DNA of 64,000 bases from Flammula alnicola. Taxonomy: Eukaryota > Basidiomycota > Agaricomycetes > Agaricales > Strophariaceae. This document shows, piece by piece, positions 31,501 through 42,935 of this stretch. Location of the stretch: NCBI GenBank assembly GCA_015499995.1, contig JADNRV010000080.1:1-64000 (forward strand), in the 5' to 3' direction. The first letter of the stretch is position 1. Every line of letters begins with the position of its first letter. A program made the position numbers and the translations under genes. The notes beneath the pieces were generated by a model that had not been told where the DNA came from, searched no databases, and saw only the letters and a list, made by a program, of their open reading frames with translations.

Positions 31501-34500
31501 CAGTTCGTCAAAGCCTCGCGGTGGGAGGAGGACGAAGGCCTCTGTCGACTGATGTTGACCGACAGTAGGTTTCGCTGAATCAGAGCCATTGCCATTCACG
31601 CCTGCCGAGGTTCATCACCACATATCTTCGTCTTGTAACTTTCCTGTTCACATTCATAACTTCCTTGAATCAACTGGGGAGAAGAGGTCTTTATTGTCCT
31701 CCACTGATTCCTACCGGAATCCTGCAGAATCCGGTCATTCCGGAGGAATAATTTTTGGGTCATTTTGGCTGAGAGGCCAGCCAAAATGCGAAATTTCATT
31801 CCGGAGGAATGCAGACCGGAATAAGCTGCAACCGGAATACCCAACAGGAATGGCCGGAACGGAATGGCCACCGGAATCCGGTTTTTCCAAAAAAGGAAAT
31901 ATGGTTATTTTTAGCAACAACGTGAAAATATCACACTATTACATAAAATGACGGCTCGCATTACATAGGTGTGATACTGCTGAATATTAAATGAAATTAA
32001 ATAAATTAAATAAATTAAATCAAAGAGGGGGGGAAAGAGAGTAATTAATTGTACGTGCCCTTGGTGGGCCAGCTCTCTTATAATTTGGCATTCACCTCTG
32101 AAGACTCCAGGGTACATAATGGCCAAAATAAAATTCAAAATTTCCGGACGCGCTTTGCGCGAAGGGCCGCAAAAGCTGACAGATGTCTAATTAGCCTAAA
32201 ATTCAGAATTTTCTCTGCGCTTCGTGCACTTGACTCCTTAACAAATTAAATTGAAGATGTGAGATACCCCTTTTACTTCTAGGGCTTTCAAAAATTAAAT
32301 CAGAGCCATTTCTCTCTCTCTCTAAAAATCAGATTTCTAAGAAACTTGGGTTCAGTATTATTTTTTCTAGTGCGCTTCATGCATATATTTCTCAGAACTA
32401 AATATTGGAACAAAATTAATGTATGTGCAGGGTCCTGTTTCCATTTTTTTGGCTGCAGGCAATTGCCCACTCTTCCCCAATTCAAAAAATAATCAAAGTG
32501 GTTCAAAAATTCAATGTTATATGGATATTTAATTCCAGACAGCTTGAAAAAACCCCTCTTTGTCCTAGACTCATAAATTTATCCCTGTCTTCAATCTGGT
32601 CTACTGAATTTTAATTACTATGCTATATCTCTGTCAAAAACAGCTCAAGAACACCTCAGAAGGTGCAGATGTGGACATGTGACTTTGTTTGTACATAATT
32701 ATATCATGTTTCAAACTCAGTTACATCATAGTTGGCCCACACCTATCGAAAGCGAGCCAAAATGACATCAAAATAAGACTGTGGGACCTATTTCTAATCA
32801 AGATATTTCATATTTAGCGAGTGCAATTTTCAAAACCGCCGGCTTTGGGCGTTTTTCTCGATGATGAAAGCAGCGAGTCACATGATTTTGAGATATTTGT
32901 GATTCTGGAAGCATGCTCTACAGTTACTTTTTTTGGAAAAAAGTTCCCACGGTCCCCAAAACAGACCAAATAAGGTGATTTCAGTTACCCGAGTGAGATG
33001 ACATATACATATTTGTAATCTCCTGAAAATTCTGAATCTGATGGTACCTCATTGACCCTGAATCTCTCAGAATTGGTTACGCAATCTACAAATATATTAT
33101 AGATAGAAGGGTATGTAGTCCGATGTTTTTGGTAAATTAGCAACAGTTCTCTGGTCTAATGGTTAAATGGTCTGGGATATTAGCTACTGGATTTCTTCCA
33201 GGGCTCTGGGTTCAATTTCTGAAAGATGCAAAATCTTTGAGTGATATTTTTCTCTGAGTTCTGTCTAAGTCCACCAAGTTGAAGTCCTAACCGGAATTTT
33301 GGTCATTCCTGTGGATTCCGGTCAGGATTCCTGCGGAATTGAGTCCATTCCTGTGGATTCCGGTCCATTCCTGTGGATTCCTGTCCATTCCTCCGGAATC
33401 CGGTCATTCCAGAAGGAATCAGTGGAGGAATGAAAAGTATTGGGGAAGAATGACCCAGCTATCAAGGCGAGAAGCATCACCTTTTTCAACATCTGCTGCG
33501 GTGCTGACAGCCATGCAGGACTTTTATCCAAAGCTTCAGGAGCATTTAGTTGGACGGCTGCATCACCCAGAATGGTCAGGTGATGGCAATGAATTTTCCG
33601 ATGATGAGAGAGCAAAGCTTTACATTGCAAACGAGCGAATGTTTTTACACAAGGTGATGCGTGTCAATTATACAAGCTACGATATGCGCCAGGGCCAGGA
33701 CTCCATCAACTCTCGCAACCATGCTGACATCATGACCCTCTCGCGCAACGATCCTGACCACCCATTCGAATACGGTCGGGTTATTGGGATCTTCCATGTC
33801 GATGTCGGCATACACGAGCCGGGTGCATCAAAGCCTTCTGTGATGAAAGAAGTCTTATGGGTTTGATGGTACTGTCGCGACCGTTCGTATCAGGCAGGGT
33901 TCAAGCGAAAGTGCTTGCATCGACTTGCATTCCTGCCAGAGGACGACCCACAGGCGTTTGGCTTCTTGGATCTGGACGAGGTTATTCGAGCGGCGCACTT
34001 GATCCCAGCCTTCCGATACGGACCAACCGAGGAGATTGGCGAGTCTCTTGGATGAGCTGAAGGTGAAGTTGATGACTGGAGATACTTTTATGTGAATATG
34101 TGAGTGACAATGCAAAGTTATAGAGAAAAGCAAGCTTACTGACATCACCACAGCTTCGTCGACCGTGATATGTACATGCGATATGCAGGCGGTGGTGGTG
34201 GCCATTATAAGGTCGACACTGCAGACGTCGAGCCCACTCAGCCCGTTGAGCAGTCCGAAGTGGAGCAGGAGGCGCCCGAGTCTGTCGAAGGTGCCATCGA
34301 AGTCGGACAGATGCCTGTCTCAGAAGACGAGCTTTGTATAGCAGCACAAACCGCAATGGATGGCCCAGGAATGGCTGAAGCCAATGCCAGCGAAAGCGAA
34401 GGCGGCGACGACAGCAGTGGGAGCTCTGATAATAATGAATGGGGCCCAGAGGGTGGTGACAACGGCAATGGCAAATATGTTGAGGGAGAAGAGGAGGGAG

Positions 34501-34586
34501 GAGAGGAGGACGAAGATCTTGGAGCCGAAGATGGTGAGGGTGGTTTTATGGACCCAGAGGATGAGGAGGGGTACGCACCTTTGTAA
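28516..34586 (+). pseudogene. Plavaka transposase pseudogene, interrupted by a hAT-like element
   Basis: This is the cut-and-paste enzyme of the surrounding element. Exon 1 (28516-28725) encodes an N-terminal zinc finger (CTGC...HGLSQHERQC). Exon 2 (28775-29893) starts before MDVDPPV; exon 3 begins at 29949. Family landmarks include SGLFHRSLVQVI, LMLWSDSTHLASFG, YPEK-VLLATIRNLGSCPCPTC, PDFMHEFELGV, GELEHRRVKKYY, FEYGRVIGIFHVDV, FGFLDLDEVIRAAHLIPAF and a final FVDRDMYMRYAGGGGGHY before an acidic tail ending at 34586. Breaks: TGA after DDYA, TAG in ELGV*KATF (Trp in relatives), TAG in MTR*EHH, TGA in RLS*KQP, EVLWV*WYC and SLG*AEG, plus the insertion at 31684-33442. Four of six stops are TGA, as expected from CGA decay. 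Confidence 0.85.
31684..33442. mobile_element. Non-autonomous hAT-like element M3 (GGAATCCGG subterminal motif) in the Plavaka gene
   Basis: The ends read GAGGTCTTTATTG and, inverted, CAATACTTTTCATTCC, then CCACTGATTCC on both sides. Flanks are GGGGAGAA (31676-31683) and GGGAAGAA (33443-33450), an 8 bp duplication with one mismatch. Subterminal zones (31700-31880 and 33290-33430) repeat GGAATCCGG/GGAATG motifs. Interior blocks recur elsewhere: 31960-32410 matches 40865-41210, and 32700-33100 matches M4 (45454-46521) in reverse. No coding region is evident. Confidence 0.8.
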
Positions 34587-35084
34587 ACAACATTCCTGCA
34601 ATAAAGCTCAGGTCTATTCCCCACAACAACCTCCCTTCAAACCTCAAATGAGAGCCGACCGAAAGGGGTACATAGTGCCAAGTCTATCCGGGGTGACTTG
34701 TGAGGATGCCCTCAGCTGGGACCGCCGGGCCAGAGCCCATGCGTGATGGCGGATGAGCATTAAACAGCGTACGGAGGTGGTGTTGAGGTTGAGGTATGGT
34801 GCGAGTGTGCTGAGGTGGCAAACATGGTACTTAGTATCGCGTGCATGTGACCATATCATCCTAACCCTTATAGCCAATTATAAGCGACCATAAGGGAACG
34901 GGAAGCCTTAGAGTAGAAATATAAGATAAAAATAAATCTTCTCATACCTTGGCCACTGGTTGCAGTGCTTCCGGCCAGCCTATATGGGCTTTGGTGCCTG
35001 ATAAGGCAATATTTGCACATGGCAATCGGAACAAGTATTATTTCATCCGAAAGGTCAAACCAGGATTTCCCGGTTTTGCTGATG
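34587..35084. other. Right subterminal region of the Plavaka element
   Basis: Non-coding 3' flank of the transposase gene. It contains CTTATAG/CATAAGG/GATAAGG-type motifs that mirror the left end, and the inverted terminal repeat ending GCTGATG at 35084. Confidence 0.6.
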
Positions 35085-35665
35085 TTAGCTTGGTGAACCA
35101 CTTAGGCTCACAATCTTATTGTTAACAGCTTGTATATATTGTTACTTGGTTTCTTTTTATATTATGGGACTCTCGCTTTGAAGCTACTTAGTACTTGGAG
35201 GTGAAACACTTAAGATATAACTTAAGCACTTGTATCTCGTGGGTGGTAAATTGCTTGTATTCTATGGTGTTACAGGGCTGCTTATATACTACTGAGATAA
35301 TATATTATTACATAGATGCAATGATGAGAATATAGAGATTTCATGGGCATTTGTGCGTGAGCGGCGGCCTTGTGGAGTGCAGTTTCCATGCTCATCTGCT
35401 TAATCATGTCTTTTTGGATGGATCGGGGGCTCAATTGTCATCGGCTTGGCTAACTCAAGCACCTAAGACTTAATTCTCCTCGACCACATGGTATACAGGC
35501 TCATGACCTTTCGTTTTTATTGGTATCTTGTCCTGTCATTGGCTATGGACTGACTGGAGCATAGAAGCACCTATGTCTCATCAGAGACTCTCGGGCAATC
35601 CACACACGTTCTGTCCATGATAATACCTGTGATTAGGGTTGTAACCCTTTGTCTTCTGTACCCAG

Positions 35666-37431
35666 TGAAGAGACCGCAAGTGGCTAGCTGTGAACAGACT
35701 ACTATTCTTCTTACCTGAGCTATTTTTAGCACTTAGTAAAGCTTCTAATGTAGTCTAAATGTTACAAGTCCGGACATTACAATGACAAGACTACTAAGGA
35801 CTAGAGGAAACTATGCAAGATAATGAGGAATGTGTGGTTAAATAAAGACATTATCATTAGTAACTATTGAGATAATAGTCAATACATCTAATGAAGTGTA
35901 CGGAAATAGGTGCCTTTCAGTAATATCTTAACAATCCAGCCTATACAGCAAGGGCACAGATCTCTAGATTAAAGAACAGACATCTAGGCACACGACAGGT
36001 CATGTGACATTGCTGAGGGCATCGAGGACAGTGGAGCAGCTGGGGTAAAGCAGATGCCCATAGACGTGCCCGTAGCAACACTGATCAAAGCTCGGATCAG
36101 AGAGATACCTATTTGGGAACACATACCATATCAGGTAATAACTAGGTATAGGAAGATTTCCAGGGTGCATAACTTGACATAGCGAGATCCCAGATGCACG
36201 CCGAGGGTACCAAGATACCGGGTACAGAGGACAAAGGGTTACAACCCTAATCACGAGTATTATCATGGACAGAACGTGTGTGGATCGCCCGAGAGTCTCT
36301 GATGAGACATAGGCACTTCTATGCTCCGGTCAGTCCATAGCCAATGACAGGACAAGATACCAATGAAAATGAAAGGTCATGAGCCTGTATACCATGTGGT
36401 CAAGGAGGATTAAGTCTTAGGCACTTAAGTTAGCCGAACCGACGACGATCTGAGCTCCCGATCCAACCAAAAAGGCATGATTGAGCAGATGAGCACGGAA
36501 ACTGTACTCCACAAGGCCGCCGCTCACGCACAAATGCCCATGAAATCTCTATATTCTTGTCATTGCATCTATGTAATAATATATCATCTCAATAGTATAT
36601 AAGCAGCCCTGTAACACCGTAGAATACAAGCAATTTACCACCCATGAGATACAAGCGCTTAAGAGTTATATCTTAAGTGTTTCGCCTCTAAGTACCAAGT
36701 AGCTTCAAAGCGAGAGTTCCATAATATAAAAAGAAACCAAGTAACAATATAAACAAACTGTTAAGATGAGAACGCATGTCTAAGTGATTTGCCAAGACAA
36801 GTAAAGAGAGTTATAAGCCAAGGAACCTGTCTAAGTGACTTGTTCAAAACCTACCCTTTGTCAAAGGACATCTGGAGACCTGGACTGTAGTGTCGGTGGA
36901 TGAAAGCATCTACGCACCTCTGGCCATTGTTAAGGGACTGTAGTGTCAGCGGATAAGACATCTGCGCACCTCTTTCCACAAGTATAGTTTTTGAGACAAG
37001 TAAAGACAAGTTAAAGGGCATAGAGTCATCTTCTCAATTGGAGAACAAGATAAAGTGAGATCAGTTAGCAGTTTGTGCATAGAGCACTAGTTTCCGAGTA
37101 CCAGATCAGAATTTACACAAGTCTATTGGACTTAAAATGACCCATTGACTATAAACACGCCTAAGGCCTTGCCCGAACCATTACATAGTTAAACACCTTC
37201 TTTTATCGCACACCTACTATCAGGTATCAATATTATAAAACTATTATCCTCTCCTTGGACGAACTAAGTCAACTAAACATTGATTTGGTTGTTTTGAGTG
37301 TAGTAAAGTAGTTATTAAAAGTGAAGCAAGTCGGATTTGATAGTATCTCTTTAATAGACACTACAAAGTCTATTGAAAGTGACTACTTGATTATCTAGTA
37401 GTTCACATACACCCTGCACTAAGCATCTTTA
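35666..37431 (+). mobile_element. Solo LTR2 copy c, complete (1766 bp), nested inside LTR2 copy b
   Basis: TGAAGAGACCGC...CATCTTTA, flanked by a perfect 4 bp duplication CCAG (35662-35665 and 37432-37435). It sits in the opposite orientation to the LTR2 it interrupts. This is the only uninterrupted LTR2 in the window and defines the family length. Confidence 0.88.
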
Positions 37432-37991
37432 CCAGTATCTTGGTACCCTCAGTGTGCATCTGGGATCTTGCTATGTCAAGTTATGCACCCCAGAAATCTT
37501 CCGGTACCCAGTTATTACCTGATATGGTATGTGTTCCCAAATAGGTATCCCTCTGATCCGAGCTTTGATCGGTGTTGCTACAGGCGCGTCTATGGGCATC
37601 TGCTTTACCCCAGCTGCTCCACTGTCCTCGATGCCCTCAGCAATGTCACATGACCTGTCGTGTGCCTAGATGTCTGTTCTTTAATCTAGAGATCTGCGCC
37701 CTCGCTGTATAGGCTGGATTGTTAAGATATTACTGAAAGGCACCTATTTCCGTACACTTCATTAGATGTATTGACTATTATCTCAATAGTTACTAATGAT
37801 AATGTCTTTATTTAACCGTGCATTCCTCATTATCTTGCATAGTTTCCTCTAGTCCTTAGTAGTCTTGTCATTGTAATGTCCGGACTTGTAACATTTAGAC
37901 TACCTTATAAGCTTTACTAAGTGCTAAAAATAGCTCAGGTAAGGAGAATAGTAGTCCATTCAGAGCTAGCTGCTCGCGGTCTCTTCAGTGG

Positions 37992-38834
37992 GATAGTGGG
38001 TTGGAAGAACCATGAATTTTGAGAATAACGGTCAAGGGCAGAATGACGAGAGACAGAACAGTGAGCATGCATTGGGTGCATGCATTGGTGCTTTCAAAAA
38101 CAGCGAAAGACCATAGTGTGAACTATGGTCCACACTGGGCAAGTTGACTCAGGAGATGAGACAGAAAGGACCAATGCATGTGTATTGGAGGGCTAATGAG
38201 GAGTATGTTTTGGCAAATGAAGAGGTAAATGTCAAAATCTTTCCTCATATTCATGTTATTAATCTATTTTAACTTTCCTAAGGCTTGCTGCAATGCTTCT
38301 ATTGAAAACAATCCCTCTCACTTCATCAGGAACCACTAAACATCATGTACAAGGAAAGACCAAGAGGCAAAAGGCATGATCCACCACCAACACTTTCAAG
38401 TTGAAGAAACTCCATGTGACAGTTGAGGATGAAGAAGACTAAGGAATCAAAGGCCTTGCCAAGAATTCACTGGCCTCAACTATTCTAACTGAAGCACCTC
38501 CTCTGCCTTCATCATCTTCACTTGGAAGAAATTCATCAATGAGCAGTGTCTCATAATCAGTAAATTATGATAATTTTATGTAGTGTTTCCTTGAAGTCTT
38601 TGGTCCTATTTTTTGCTCTCATTTCTAAGTCTTTCTTGTATTGTATAGATGTGTCCTCATGAGCTATACAGTAGAATACTTAATTATGACCTCTTCTCCC
38701 CCATCTTTTTGCCATGTACAGCTGTATGTTGGCCAGGCCTGACCCAACCGACCTTTGGATACCTGCAAAGCATGGCCATCTGATCACGGTATGTTACCCA
38801 TCTGGAAACTGTTTGGAGCTGGCCATTCCCATGG
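37992..38834. other. Decayed spacer with a copy of a dispersed repeat
   Basis: Segment 38104-38197 repeats 17310-17402. Around 38300-38500 are short AAGAAACTCCATGTG-type open pieces ending in acidic residues, probably remains of an element gene, but I cannot assign them. Nothing else is recognisable. Confidence 0.4.
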
Positions 38835-38838
38835 ATGG

Positions 38839-40303
38839 TGAGAGACCTGCTATGTGCTCAGCAACCTAAACCACACACACAACTGCAGAGCGAGATCCTA
38901 ACTAGGTTGAGTGACGCTCTACTAGCTATAGAAATATGTAGTGTGCTGTGCTCCACAGTGCTTGTTTGTTTAACTAGCTGACTTGTAGACAGTGCCTCAC
39001 AGTTCATTTTAAGTGGGTATGAGGGATTATTCAAATACATGTTTTATTGTAGTTTCCAGCTTCGTTTTATCACAAGGATGAACAGTTTTATTGATTTTAA
39101 GGTTTTATGTTTGAGAAAGGCTCTCTAGGATGCTACTAGCTCAAATTTCAAAGCACTAGCTGCTCTGAGGCTTTGGAAACTCATCTGAAACTAAGGCTGC
39201 ACTGTGCGCTACCTTCTGAACAATCTGCTAGCCCACTGTGGACTCTGTTTCTGACTCTCTAGGTGCTCTCTTGGCCTCTAAGCACTCTCTGGCTTCTAAA
39301 TTCTTGGACCTTGTCCTCAAGAACTTTCTCTTTACTTCACTAAGCCTTCTCTGGCTTTCAAATGAACTCTATTGAAGTCAAACTGATCCTTTATTTGTCC
39401 TCTTTCTTACTAGACACTGCATCTTAGCTCAAAATAAAACAGGGAAGAGATTGCTTAAGGTAACTAGCTACAGAGGTACATCTTTTATACTACAGCTATG
39501 TGTGGTTTTAGTATGCGAATAAAATAGTGTAAAACATTCTTATCTCATGTAAATAATGCCTGCAGGCAATGGGTATAGGGTTTGGTATTCCAGGTGACCA
39601 GATAGAGGTCAAGGAATTTGAAAATTCATCCCTTTTCAGCATGCTAGGATGCGCCTGACTTCTGCATACTGTGTGCATCATGTGTGCATCTCGGCTAGTG
39701 GTGCCACTTTATTCCAGATCCATGGCCATCATTGTTGCCAGTCCCATCTTTCCCTTCTCATCCTATTACCCTTTGGTATTCCCTTGGGTAGAGTGTGTGT
39801 CTAACTAGCATGTCCATGTCCCATGCATTTCTCAGTAAGTCACAAGATACACTTAGCTAGTAGTCGATGCATTCTTGTCTTCTGCTTGCTAGCTGTGTCC
39901 TGTACTCCTAGCCATAGTAATTTATAGCTAGCTTATTCAGCAATACATTGATTGTACTGAACTCACCACGCACTATTTCCAAAGCATCCAGAAGTCTTTT
40001 AATTTATTCCCCATAGTGTGTTTACATAGTGTGTTTATGCCTTGCTAGTTGTTTATGACTTATGGGTTCTATATTTCACTGCCTGATAACTTTTAACTGT
40101 CTCCCAGCTTATCATATGGATTCAGCTAGCTCTGAACCACATCTGATTACCATTGTCACAGGTTATATGACAACTAGTAGTCACATAGCTAGGCCTTAGA
40201 CTACTAACATGGGTGCATTATAGTCTCTCTGTCTCAGTTATATTCTATAGGTAAAAGATGATATATTGCAAAATTCACATGTGGCCGGTTTGTGGCCCTA
40301 TCA
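38839..40303 (-). mobile_element. Solo LTR1 copy b (1465 bp), 4 bp TSD
   Basis: It begins TGAGAGACC and ends CCTATCA on the plus strand (reverse of copy c). Flanks are ATGG at 38835-38838 and 40304-40307. Most CpGs that copy c keeps are TpG or CpA here, and a few small indels are present. No internal sequence. Confidence 0.88.
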
Positions 40304-40319
40304 ATGGAATGGCTGGCAG

Positions 40320-40486
40320 CCCTACAACAGACTAGTCAGCATTCCAATTGCACCAAATAACAGCCATTAATAGCCTAATTATGGCAAATCAACAGTGTCA
40401 TGACCATTGTAACACCAGTCAACAATCAAATAACAGCCCTGCCGTTACAACGGCAGTCAGAAATTTCTGATATAAGACTGAGTGCA
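40320..40486. mobile_element. Right fragment of the TGTCAGAAATTTC MITE family
   Basis: It matches the right two thirds of 48537-48777 (CCGTTACAACGGCAGTC then AGAAATTTCTG). It directly follows the solo LTR1, which may have removed the left part. Confidence 0.6.
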
Positions 40487-41212
40487 AGTTCACTTGCAAG
40501 TAGTCCAGTCCAGCCTGGTCTTTTGAGCCCCAGGGACATGCAAAGAATCTTGGATCAAGAGGGTTCACAAACCAAAAAAAAATACCTAGGGTTGAATTAA
40601 TTTTTTTTTTGCCCATTTTTGCTGGACTAACTAACTATATAATCAGGCACACCATCCCAATATGGCAATATGACATCACCAGCACATGCACTTCCCACCT
40701 CTAGATTCCTCACATGTCTCACAAACCCATTTCTGAGGGATTTTCTTGAGGCTGATATATTCTAGATGATACTACAGATGTATTAGTACAATATTGCAAT
40801 AAAATCTGATTGTTTGACTTTGAAATAAACCCATTATGTTTTGTGAAAGGTCTGAACACCTGGCTCAATTTACATAGGTGTGATACTGCCAAATATTAAA
40901 TGAAATTAAATAAATTAAATAAATTAAATCAAAGAGGAAGAAAGAGAGTAATTAATTGTACATGCCCTCAGGAGGCCAGCTCTCTGAGAATTTGGCATTC
41001 ACCTCTGAAGACTCTAGGGTACATAATAGCCAAAAGAAAATTCAAATTTTTTGGATGCACTTTGTGCAAAAGGCCACAAAAGCCAACAGATCTCTAATTA
41101 ACCTAAAATTCAGAATTTTCTCTGTGCACTTTGCATGCTTGACCCTCTCTAAAAATGAGATTTCTAAGAAACTCAGGTTCAGGATTATTTTTTGTAGTGT
41201 GCTTTGCACATA
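40487..41212. other. Decayed spacer containing a fragment of the M3 interior
   Basis: From about 40865 to 41212 the sequence matches the interior of M3 (31960-32390), including the AAATTAAATAAATTAAAT run and the ACTCTAGGGTACATAAT block. No M3 termini are present, so either it is a deleted element or the M3 interior is itself a separate repeat. The match resumes after the mariner MITE at 41481. Confidence 0.55.
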
Positions 41213-41478
41213 CTGTACTAATATGACCAAGTCTTCGCAGCTGAAATTTGTGACCAATTTTGAGCCTCTCTTCATCTCTTCACAGCTGGAATTTTGGTGT
41301 GACTGAAGAGATTTTTTAGCCAAAAAAGGCCCCACATGGCCCAAAAAAATCCAAAAGTAGGAAAATTTGAATATTTTTCGGCTTCAAAGCCCTCAGTGAC
41401 ACGTGACCTGAGTCAAAATCTCTTCACTTCATAGGCTGCTGTGACGCGTGACATGAAGACTTGGTCATATTGGTACAG
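41213..41478. mobile_element. Tc1/mariner-type MITE (266 bp) with TA TSD
   Basis: Inverted ends CTGTACTAATATGACCAAG and, reversed from the right, CTGTACCAATATGACCAAG. It is flanked by TA on both sides (41211-41212 and 41479-41480). The related sequence at 32380-32392 shows the empty site (GCATATATTTCTC), confirming the boundaries. Inner arms also pair (CTTCGCAG... / ...CATGAAGACTTGG). Non-coding. Confidence 0.85.
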
Positions 41479-41889
41479 TATATTTCTCAGAACTAAATAT
41501 TAGAGAGGTTGTGAAAAGCCACCAGGAGCCACTGATGGCTTTTGTGCCATGTGAAAGTGACACAGCCACCTGATGGCTTTTTGGTCAACCTCCAAGTTGA
41601 TAAGCTGATCTCTCTCGATCTACATCATAATCACTTGTTATTTCTGTTGCACCAAACTTGAAATACAGCTATCTTAACACCTATACCATCTGATCCAACA
41701 TAGAGAATGAAATTCTTCAAGAGAGCACCAGTTTTTTTGAAACTCTATTGGATCTACTCAAAACACAAGATGAATTGTACCTTCAACAGAATGGAAGTAT
41801 GAAAGAGGATGGAAAGATTCATTTGGATGCACTTGGTGAAAATGTGTGGTTGGAACAATTTTGGTACATCCCAAACACTCATACTCTAG
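41479..41889. other. Spacer, nothing assignable
   Basis: The first 25 bp continue the M3-interior repeat. The rest is AT-rich and probably the 5' flank or N-terminal remains of the PIF/Harbinger element downstream. No gene model. Confidence 0.35.
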
Positions 41890-42935
41890 TGTTTTAACTG
41901 ATGACTTGACGTTTCAGCTTCACACATGAGGAGATTCATCAACTTGTCAATGCCCTTGATCTCCCACCATTCATTCAGTGCAAGACAAATGGAGTGAAAG
42001 AGGATTGAGTAATGGCCCTTTGTATGCTGTTGCAGCATTTGACATTCCCAGCCCAGCTTAAATCTATTGAAATGCAGTTTGGTTGGGAGAAAACCTGATT
42101 CTCTCGAATTACCCATCTCACAGCCCTCATCATTTGGACTCGATGGAAACATCTTCTCTGTTTTGATGCCTCACGACTTACAAAAGCCAAACTGGCCAAG
42201 TTTACAAGGGCAATCCATACAAAAGGTGCCCCACTTGACTTTATTGCAGCATTGATTGATGGAACCCTTTGAAAAGATGCATGACCAGTTTGCAACCAGC
42301 AGCTTGTTTTCAATGGCTGGAAGAGAATTCACTGCCTCAAGTACCATGCTCTTATATCACTTGATAGCCTGATTATTCATGTCTATAGTCCAGTTGATGG
42401 GCGCCAACATGATCAGACTGTTTACTATGAATCTGTCCTTTCCACCATCCTCGACCAATTTTTCTGGCCCCCCAGTGGTGAAGTCCTTTACATCTATGGT
42501 GATCTTGGCTATGCTATTGGCCCACACATTCTATTACCATATAAAGGCCCAGTCATCATGCCTGAGCAGCAGTGCTTCAATTTCAAGATGAGTCAGGTTC
42601 AAGAGCCAGTTGAGTGGATTTTCAAGGAGGTTTCCCAGCAATTTGAGTTTCTGGATTTTGCCAGGTGCCAAAAAATCCTCCTCACTCCCTGTGGCCTCTT
42701 CTACATGGTAGCATTGCTGCTATATAATGCACACACACAATCTTGCATTTTCACAAATACTCCAATATTTTGCATGTCCACCTCCATCGCTCAAGGAGTA
42801 CTTTATCAGCACACCAACTAATGATCTCAACCTTGACAGGTGGTGTCAAGACTCTATGTGGGAAGAAGTAGAAGTTGAGGACAATGGGAATGATACTGAT
42901 TTTGAAGATAATGGCAGTAACATAGCAGACAACTA
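41890..42935 (+). pseudogene. PIF/Harbinger-type (DDE_Tnp_4) transposase pseudogene
   Basis: Translation from about 41920 gives HEEIHQLVNALDLPPF, MQFGWEKT, RITHLTALIIWTRWKH, then GAPLDFIAALIDGTL, PVCNQQLVFNGWKRIHCLKY and VYSPVDGRQHDQTVYYES. IYGDLGYAIGPHILLPYKGP, a tail with YNAHTQSC and an acidic end near 42935 follow. The DGTL...NGWKR.HCLKYHA...GPxxGRxHD order is typical of fungal PIF/Harbinger transposases. There are four in-frame TGA stops, after VKED, EKT, DGTL and KDA, each where an Arg (CGA) is expected. The pattern points to CpG deamination, not random drift. Frame continuity after the stops is otherwise good, so the copy was probably complete once. Terminal repeats not identified. Confidence 0.8.

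Larger units (their letters stand above)
25082..35084. mobile_element. 10.0 kb Plavaka (EnSpm/CACTA-related) transposon with a second, DUF6698-type gene
   Basis: Imperfect terminal inverted repeats begin CATCAGCAAA at both ends. A 2 bp TT duplication (25080-25081 and 35085-35086) restores the interrupted LTR2 exactly. Subterminal zones hold repeated CTTATAAG/CATAAGG motifs (25105-25275 on the left; 34860-35000 on the right). The element encodes a DUF6698-type protein on the minus strand (25525-27042) and a Plavaka transposase on the plus strand (28516-34586), both with nonsense mutations. A hAT-like element (31684-33442) lies in the transposase gene. It is degraded but structurally complete. 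Confidence 0.85.
24457..37987 (-). mobile_element. LTR2 copy b (inverted), split by a Plavaka element and by LTR2 copy c
   Basis: LTR2 sequence in reverse orientation lies at 24457-25081, 35085-35665 and 37436-37987, totalling about 1.76 kb. The outer flanks are GCGG (24453-24456) and GTGG (37988-37991), a 4 bp duplication with one CpG-type change. The first interruption is the 10 kb Plavaka element 25082-35084; the second is LTR2 copy c at 35666-37431. It is a nested solo LTR with no coding sequence of its own. Confidence 0.85.

Noticed and set aside
24457..37431. LTR2 pieces flanking the Plavaka element as terminal repeats of a retrotransposon containing it
   Set aside because: The left and right pieces are consecutive halves of one LTR2, not two copies, and copy c is a separate insertion in opposite orientation with its own CCAG duplication.
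9548..40303. LTR1 copies a and b as the two LTRs of one large element
   Set aside because: They have the same orientation, but each has its own 4 bp duplication (CCGG and ATGG), so they are independent solo LTRs.
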